A stretch of DNA of 64,000 nucleotides. Origin: an uncultured Blautia sp. (GTDB lineage: Bacteria > Bacillota > Clostridia > Lachnospirales > Lachnospiraceae). Below the pieces are notes generated by a model. The model saw only the letters and a list, made by a program, of their open reading frames with translations, did no database searches and had not been told where the DNA came from. The stretch is taken from positions 35,656 to 99,655 of the forward strand of contig URVB01000011.1 of the NCBI GenBank assembly GCA_900551075.1, in the 5' to 3' direction. Shown here in pieces: positions 59,653 to 64,000 of the stretch. The first letter of the stretch is position 1; each line of letters starts with the position of its first letter. The position numbers were made by a program, and so were the translations under genes.

Positions 59653-60792
59653 ATGAAGCAGAAAAGCAAAGTAGTTCTTCTTCCCTGTAATACCTACAGG
59701 GAAGAAACTGTTTATGACAACTTAAAAAAGGGTTTGGAGCTTTTAGGCGGTATCGGAAGCTTTGTAAATAAAAACGAAAAAATTCTTCTGAAACCGAATC
59801 TCCTGAAAAGGGCAGAGGTAGACCGGGCAGTCATTACGCATCCGTCTGTTGTGGGGATGTTTGCCAGAATTTTGCGGGAGGAAGGCTGTCAGAAGATCGT
59901 GCTTGCAGATTCCTGCGGTACAGGTACGACCAGCAGGGTCATTAAGGGAACCGGTCTGGATGTCTGCCTGGAAAGGCTTAAGATTTCTGTCCTTGACTAT
60001 TCGCAGGGTGTGACTGTGGCTTATCCCCAGGGAATACAGGCGAAGGAATTCGTGATGCCGAAGGAATTTCTGGAGGCCGACTGTGTGATCTCTCTCTGTA
60101 AAATGAAAACCCATGCACTGGAGCGTATCACCGGTGCGGTAAAAAACAGCTATGGTTTTATCTATGGACTGCATAAGGCGAAGGGGCATACCAGGTATCC
60201 GAGTGCAGACAGCTTTGCCAGGATGCTGGTAGACCTGAATCAGTATGTCAGGCCCAGGCTTTACGTAATGGACGGAATTATGGCTATGGAGGGGAACGGA
60301 CCTGGTTCCGGAGAACCGGTTCCTATGAATGTGCTTCTGATATCTGAAGATCCGGTTGCTCTGGACAGCGTATTCTGCCGCCTGATCCACCTGAAGCCCC
60401 AGATCGTACCGACCAATTATCACGGAGAGAAAATGGGGCTTGGTGTATGGAAGGATGAGGAGATCGAGCTGATCACACCGGAGGGTGTGCTGTCTGTGGA
60501 TGAGGCGGTGAAGCGCTACGGAAATCCGGATTTTGATGCAGACAGAAGAATGGTACGCCATGGAATCTGGGAGCGGATGGCAAAGGCTCTGAATCTTTTT
60601 CAGAAGAAGCCGTATATTGAAAAAGACAAATGCATCCGCTGCGGAGTTTGTGTGAAAAGCTGTCCGGTTCCGGAGAAGGCGGTGAAGTTTTCGAGGGGAG
60701 AGGGCCAGCCCCCGCAATATGATTATAAGAAATGCATCCGGTGCTTCTGCTGCCAGGAAATGTGTCCGGAAAAAGCGATCAAGGTCAAATAA
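59653..60792 (+). CDS. DUF362 protein with two C-terminal 4Fe-4S motifs
   Basis: 379 aa from ATG 59653 (AGGAAGG upstream). The DUF362 domain spans roughly 1-300 (KPNLLKRAEVDRAVITHPSVV, KMKTHALERITGAVKNSYG, DGIMAMEGNGPGSGE described by position 35-230). Ferredoxin-type motifs CIRCGVCVKSCP (about 325) and CIRCFCCQEMCP (about 358) bind two clusters. The cellular role of this common anaerobe protein is not known to me. Confidence 0.85.
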   Translation: MKQKSKVVLLPCNTYREETVYDNLKKGLELLGGIGSFVNKNEKILLKPNLLKRAEVDRAVITHPSVVGMFARILREEGCQKIVLADSCGTGTTSRVIKGTGLDVCLERLKISVLDYSQGVTVAYPQGIQAKEFVMPKEFLEADCVISLCKMKTHALERITGAVKNSYGFIYGLHKAKGHTRYPSADSFARMLVDLNQYVRPRLYVMDGIMAMEGNGPGSGEPVPMNVLLISEDPVALDSVFCRLIHLKPQIVPTNYHGEKMGLGVWKDEEIELITPEGVLSVDEAVKRYGNPDFDADRRMVRHGIWERMAKALNLFQKKPYIEKDKCIRCGVCVKSCPVPEKAVKFSRGEGQPPQYDYKKCIRCFCCQEMCPEKAIKVK

Positions 60793-60865
60793 AGAAGATA
60801 AAAGGGAAGCATTTGAGTAATGATACTGTCGCAGACAGCTTGCGAAACTGCCTGCGGCATATCTT

Positions 60866-61738
60866 TTATAAATGCAGAAGCTGTGCGGTCTCACGGATAA
60901 AGTCCGGTGTGGTGCCGCAGCAGCCGCCGATGACAGAAGCTCCGTTTTCCGTGAGTGCCTTCATATGACGGGCGAATTCCGAAGGTCCCATGCTGTAAAC
61001 GGCATTGCCCTTGTCATCGATCACAGGCATTCCTGCATTAGGCTTGGCAATGACCGGAACAGATACGCATTCCTTAATGCTGCGTACAACGGAGACAAGC
61101 TGGTCAGGCCCTACGGAGCAGTTGATACCGACAGCACTGGCACCGGCGCTTTCCAGGGCGACAGATGCTTCCATGGCGTTTCCTCCGCTGAAAATACTTC
61201 CGTCCGCTTCCACAGTCATCGTGCAGAGGATGGGGAGGGAGCAGACGGTCTGTGCTGCGTCTACGGCGGCGAGGGTTTCGTCAATACTGATCATGGTTTC
61301 TGCAATGATGCAGTCGACACCAGCTTCGCTTAAGAGACGGATCTGTTCACAGTATGTTTCAAAAGCCATGTCGTAGGTGTACTCTCCATCTGCGGAAATG
61401 AATTTGCCTGTCGTTGTGATATCACCGGCAACATAGGCCTTGTTTCCGGCCGCTTCTTTGGCATAGGAGACAAGGGTAAGATTAATTTCTCTGATTCTGT
61501 CTTCCAGGCCGTGCTGGCGGAGACTTAAGCGGTTGCCTCCGAAGGTGGGGGCATAGATGATGCGGCTGCCTGCCTCTACATATGCCCGCTGCAAATTCAG
61601 GATAATATCTTTATGATCCATGACCCAGGTTTCCGTACAGATGCCTCTTGGCATACCCATTGCCATAAGATTGGAACCGGTGGCTCCATCCAGCAGCATA
61701 ATGCTTTGTGTCAGTGTTGAAAATTCTTCTTTTGTCAT
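60866..61738 (-). CDS. Homocysteine S-methyltransferase domain protein
   Basis: 290 aa. The zinc cysteines are in GINCSVGP (about 197-204) and GGCCGTTPDF (about 271-280); LLDGATGSNL opens the barrel. It matches the N-terminal homocysteine-binding domain of MetH and is stand-alone, without the folate, cobalamin or activation domains. It could act with a separate corrinoid protein or use a small methyl donor. It is transcribed opposite to its neighbours. Confidence 0.9.
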   Translation of the reverse strand: MTKEEFSTLTQSIMLLDGATGSNLMAMGMPRGICTETWVMDHKDIILNLQRAYVEAGSRIIYAPTFGGNRLSLRQHGLEDRIREINLTLVSYAKEAAGNKAYVAGDITTTGKFISADGEYTYDMAFETYCEQIRLLSEAGVDCIIAETMISIDETLAAVDAAQTVCSLPILCTMTVEADGSIFSGGNAMEASVALESAGASAVGINCSVGPDQLVSVVRSIKECVSVPVIAKPNAGMPVIDDKGNAVYSMGPSEFARHMKALTENGASVIGGCCGTTPDFIRETAQLLHL

Positions 61739-61827
61739 AAAGGTTCCTCCTTGTATTTGCTTGTTATAAAATTAACTAATATTGTAGCATAAACCGACGG
61801 GAAATGATATATCCTTTTGGAATTTAC

Positions 61828-61856
61828 TTGCCATTTTTTCGCAGGTATGATATTTT
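61828..61856 (+). promoter_or_regulatory. Candidate promoter of the DUF3825-like gene
   Basis: TTGCCA (61828-61833), 17-base spacer, TATTTT (61851-61856), in the 232-base region between the divergent genes. A further AT-rich box is at about 61905-61915. GGGAGG precedes ATG 61971. Confidence 0.4.
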
Positions 61857-61970
61857 TAGCATAGAATCTTATTTCGGCAGTTCTGTCTGAAATTTTCCAA
61901 AATACAATTATAATAGAGAAAGACAACAGAATACAAAGGAGAGTAAAACAAATAAGAACGGGAGGCTGTT

Positions 61971-62711
61971 ATGAATTTATTTGATTTTACGTACTGTGGG
62001 AATTATAACCGGCAGATACAGAATCTCTCCAGGATGGTTCCGGAGAAATGGAGTTTTGATGGTACGGATGACAATGGAATTCTGAAAGGATACCTGGAAC
62101 ATACATTCAAGCGTGTATATGAAGAAAATAAGATCCTGCTGACTAAGGAATATGCAATTTTTAATACGGGATTGTTCAATCACTATTATCAGCCTGTCTA
62201 TGCCTACTTTGTGCCGAATCTGGTACCGGACAGGCAGGATTGGTTTCTGGATGGTTTTTATACGGAATATTATCTTTTAAAATCAGGAATCACAAATCTT
62301 CCGGAAAGGGCAAAATATGTACAAGACCCGTCAGATTTGGTGTTTGATACACAACTGGAGATCATACCGCAGTATGAGCATATCTTCGGGGAGGAAGAAA
62401 ACGCGCAGCGTCTTCCGGAAAATGTGCGCAGCAGCAGGATGAAGGTGCAGCTCTTCGATGGGGCGCTCAGGCAGACCAGGAGAATGCTGGAAGCAGACTA
62501 TAAGACTGCGATTCCTCAATATTATAACCATGCCATACAGCTTTTGCTTCCAATCTGTCTGCAGAATCCCGGCCAGCCGGATCTGGCGCTTGCCTGTGTA
62601 AAGACTGCTGATGGAAAGAAATATCTGGGAAGGACATGCCTGACTTTGAAAATGGCGTATCATAACGCCCGTCTTTTGGCGCGTCTCGAGGGAAGCTGGC
62701 TGCATCCTTGA
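61971..62711 (+). CDS. DUF3825-like protein of unknown function
   Basis: 246 aa, soluble. LFDFTYCGNY, MVPEKWSFD, GILKGYLEHTFKRVYEE and FNTGLFNHYYQPVYAYF fit the DUF3825 pattern (PF12873) as I remember it. That family's function is not known. No catalytic motif can be named. Monocistronic in context. Confidence 0.7.
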   Translation: MNLFDFTYCGNYNRQIQNLSRMVPEKWSFDGTDDNGILKGYLEHTFKRVYEENKILLTKEYAIFNTGLFNHYYQPVYAYFVPNLVPDRQDWFLDGFYTEYYLLKSGITNLPERAKYVQDPSDLVFDTQLEIIPQYEHIFGEEENAQRLPENVRSSRMKVQLFDGALRQTRRMLEADYKTAIPQYYNHAIQLLLPICLQNPGQPDLALACVKTADGKKYLGRTCLTLKMAYHNARLLARLEGSWLHP

Positions 62712-62778
62712 CATGTTGAAAAGCTCTTTGCTATAATATTCTGCATCAGCGTGGATGGAAAAGTACGAGGGATGAAAG

Positions 62779-63768
62779 ATGAGAAATCATGGATTGGATG
62801 CGGCAAAGGCAGTTGCCGCTTATTTTGTAATTTTGCTTCATATCCGGTTTCCGGGCAGGACCGGAGAGATTCTGAATGTGCTTGCGAGATTTGCGGTTCC
62901 TTTTTTCTTTATGGTATCGGGGTATTTCTGTTACAGCAGGAATGGGAATATGCTGAGCAGAATGCCGGGCAAGATCATGCACGTGCTGTCTTTGATTGCG
63001 GTTTCCTATCCGTTTTATTTTGTCTGGCAGTGTATGCAGCGTACGATAGAGGGGAAGGATGTGGAGGCGTGGGCATCCGGGCTTTTGGAACAGGAGCATA
63101 TTTTGGATTTTTTGAAATATAATTATTCACTTGTGAAATATCATTTGTGGTTTCTGCCTGCGCTTCTGTATTGCTATCTTTTGTTTGCGGCAGTGGAGAA
63201 GCTGCACCTGCACAAAGCGGCATACCTGCTGATCCCGGTTCTTCTGGTGCTGCTTTTTCGAATGGAGGCTGCCAATATTACGGCAAAGGGTACATACAGG
63301 CCAAGGGTATACAGGAATTACCTTTATACCGGGTTTCCGTTTTTTATGCTGGGGCATCTGATTCACCGGATGGAGTCGGCGTGGAAAAAGCGGATGTCTG
63401 TTTGGGTTCCGGGAGAGCTGATCATCCTCGGGGCCGGAATGAGTATTGCGGAGTACTGGCGTGCCGGTGTGCAGGAATTATTCGTTGGTTCTGTTTTCCT
63501 GGCGGCAGGGATTTTTCTGGCATCGGTAAAAAATCCGGGAAAGGAGGTACCGAAATGGCTGGCAGAAATCGGAAGAAGGGATGCGTTTTTTATCTATCTG
63601 TTTCATTTGGCGATTGCAGATATGTGGATGGACCTAGTGTGGTATCTTGGTATTGAAACGGGGAGTGTGTATCAGTGGACACGTCCCTTTGCGGTATGTA
63701 TACTCACCACTTTTGGTGCTGTCCTTATGGGGAAAATACGAAATCTACGAAAAGGTTCTTCTTTATAG
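62779..63768 (+). CDS. Membrane acyltransferase (acyltransferase 3 family)
   Basis: 329 aa, about nine to ten hydrophobic segments. The opening NHGLDAAKAVAAYFVILLHIRFP has the conserved His near residue 22, and VPFFFMVSGYF follows (about 37-47). The C-terminus has RRDAFFIYLFHLAIAD. These proteins move acyl groups across or onto surface carbohydrates. The substrate is unknown. Confidence 0.85.
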   Translation: MRNHGLDAAKAVAAYFVILLHIRFPGRTGEILNVLARFAVPFFFMVSGYFCYSRNGNMLSRMPGKIMHVLSLIAVSYPFYFVWQCMQRTIEGKDVEAWASGLLEQEHILDFLKYNYSLVKYHLWFLPALLYCYLLFAAVEKLHLHKAAYLLIPVLLVLLFRMEAANITAKGTYRPRVYRNYLYTGFPFFMLGHLIHRMESAWKKRMSVWVPGELIILGAGMSIAEYWRAGVQELFVGSVFLAAGIFLASVKNPGKEVPKWLAEIGRRDAFFIYLFHLAIADMWMDLVWYLGIETGSVYQWTRPFAVCILTTFGAVLMGKIRNLRKGSSL

Positions 63769-63878
63769 ATATCTTTTGGCAGATACCTGTTCAATTCAGG
63801 AAAAATGTGGTATGATAACAACTGCCGAAAAAAGTGCTGCAGCGATGCAGCTTAAAAACCATAGATGGAGGACACGAT

Positions 63879-64000
63879 ATGTTAGAATTAAAAAACATCT
63901 GTTTTCAGGTGCCTGACGAGAAGTCCAGAAATGCAAAAGAAAAGGGAATTCTGAAGGATGTCAGCTTTACCTTGGAGGATAACCGTTTCGTTGTGATCAC
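63879..64000 (+). CDS. ABC transporter ATP-binding protein, N-terminal fragment
   Basis: Only the first 40 codons are inside the window, from ATG 63879 with GGAGG upstream. MLELKNICFQV and GILKDVSFTLEDN are the typical start of an ABC ATPase, with the Walker A region beyond the end. The reading frame is open at the edge. Confidence 0.75.
   Translation, partial: MLELKNICFQVPDEKSRNAKEKGILKDVSFTLEDNRFVVI

Noticed and set aside
59743..60894. Minus-strand open frame opposite the DUF362 gene
   Set aside because: The plus strand carries unmistakable 4Fe-4S motifs; the minus frame has none and lacks a ribosome site.

Overview
The window reads as chromosome of a low-GC Gram-positive anaerobe of the class Clostridia, probably a Lachnospiraceae-type gut bacterium. 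The evidence is AGGAGG-type ribosome sites, agr-type (GHKL/LytTR) signalling, many radical-SAM enzymes, nadBCA and potABCD operons of clostridial type, and no outer-membrane genes. No rRNA, tRNA or CRISPR was seen. The taxonomic call is inference.

Layout. (1) 1-460: a more GC-rich fragment with a small orphan gene, a terminator and a gene start that is cut off. (2) About 470-48,930: a visibly AT-rich island. It starts with a regulatory block (GHKL kinase, LytTR regulator, XRE repressor on the minus strand; a second LytTR regulator on the plus strand) and continues as one very long, almost entirely plus-strand biosynthetic gene cluster. (3) 49,090-64,000: more GC-rich housekeeping genes: nadBCA, an M20 amidohydrolase, potABCD, a PtsI-like protein, a DUF362 ferredoxin-like protein, a homocysteine methyltransferase, a DUF3825-like protein, a membrane acyltransferase and the start of an ABC ATPase.

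The cluster. The key recognition is an AHBA (3-amino-5-hydroxybenzoate, aminoshikimate) pathway of the kind known from actinobacterial ansamycin and mitomycin producers: AHBA synthase (22451), Gfo/Idh dehydrogenase (RifL-like, 19874), ROK kinase (RifN-like, 21006), type II dehydroquinase (RifJ-like, 21955), HAD phosphatase domain (RifM-like, 24477), DAHP synthase (34679) and dehydroquinate synthase (RifG-like, 47112). There is no polyketide synthase. Around these lie a carrier protein, an AMP-ligase, a family 2 glycosyltransferase, a PIG-L deacetylase, an O-methyltransferase and a carbamoyltransferase. This is the parts list expected for the early mitomycin route (AHBA-carrier + aminosugar, deacetylation, carbamoylation). 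A mitomycin-like AHBA-aminosugar product from an anaerobic Firmicute is therefore the leading hypothesis, but it is inference.

Additional modules make the pathway unlike the known ones. They are an ATP-sulfurylase pair (CysD/CysN), three alkaline-phosphatase-superfamily proteins (one catalytically dead by inspection), three radical-SAM proteins (one fused to the HAD phosphatase, one cobalamin-binding), a serine-activating A-PCP protein with KAS III-like, acyl-CoA dehydrogenase and ETF genes, a block of BtrH-like proteins with its own carrier protein and a toroid-fold protein, a second A-PCP protein, a ThDP enzyme, a SAM synthetase and an Sfp-type phosphopantetheinyl transferase. Two promoters, before the first biosynthetic gene (4583-4653) and before the last sub-operon (42871-42941), share a gapless 71-base element. 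This suggests that a single regulator, probably one of the LytTR proteins, switches both ends on together. No exporter was recognised in the cluster.
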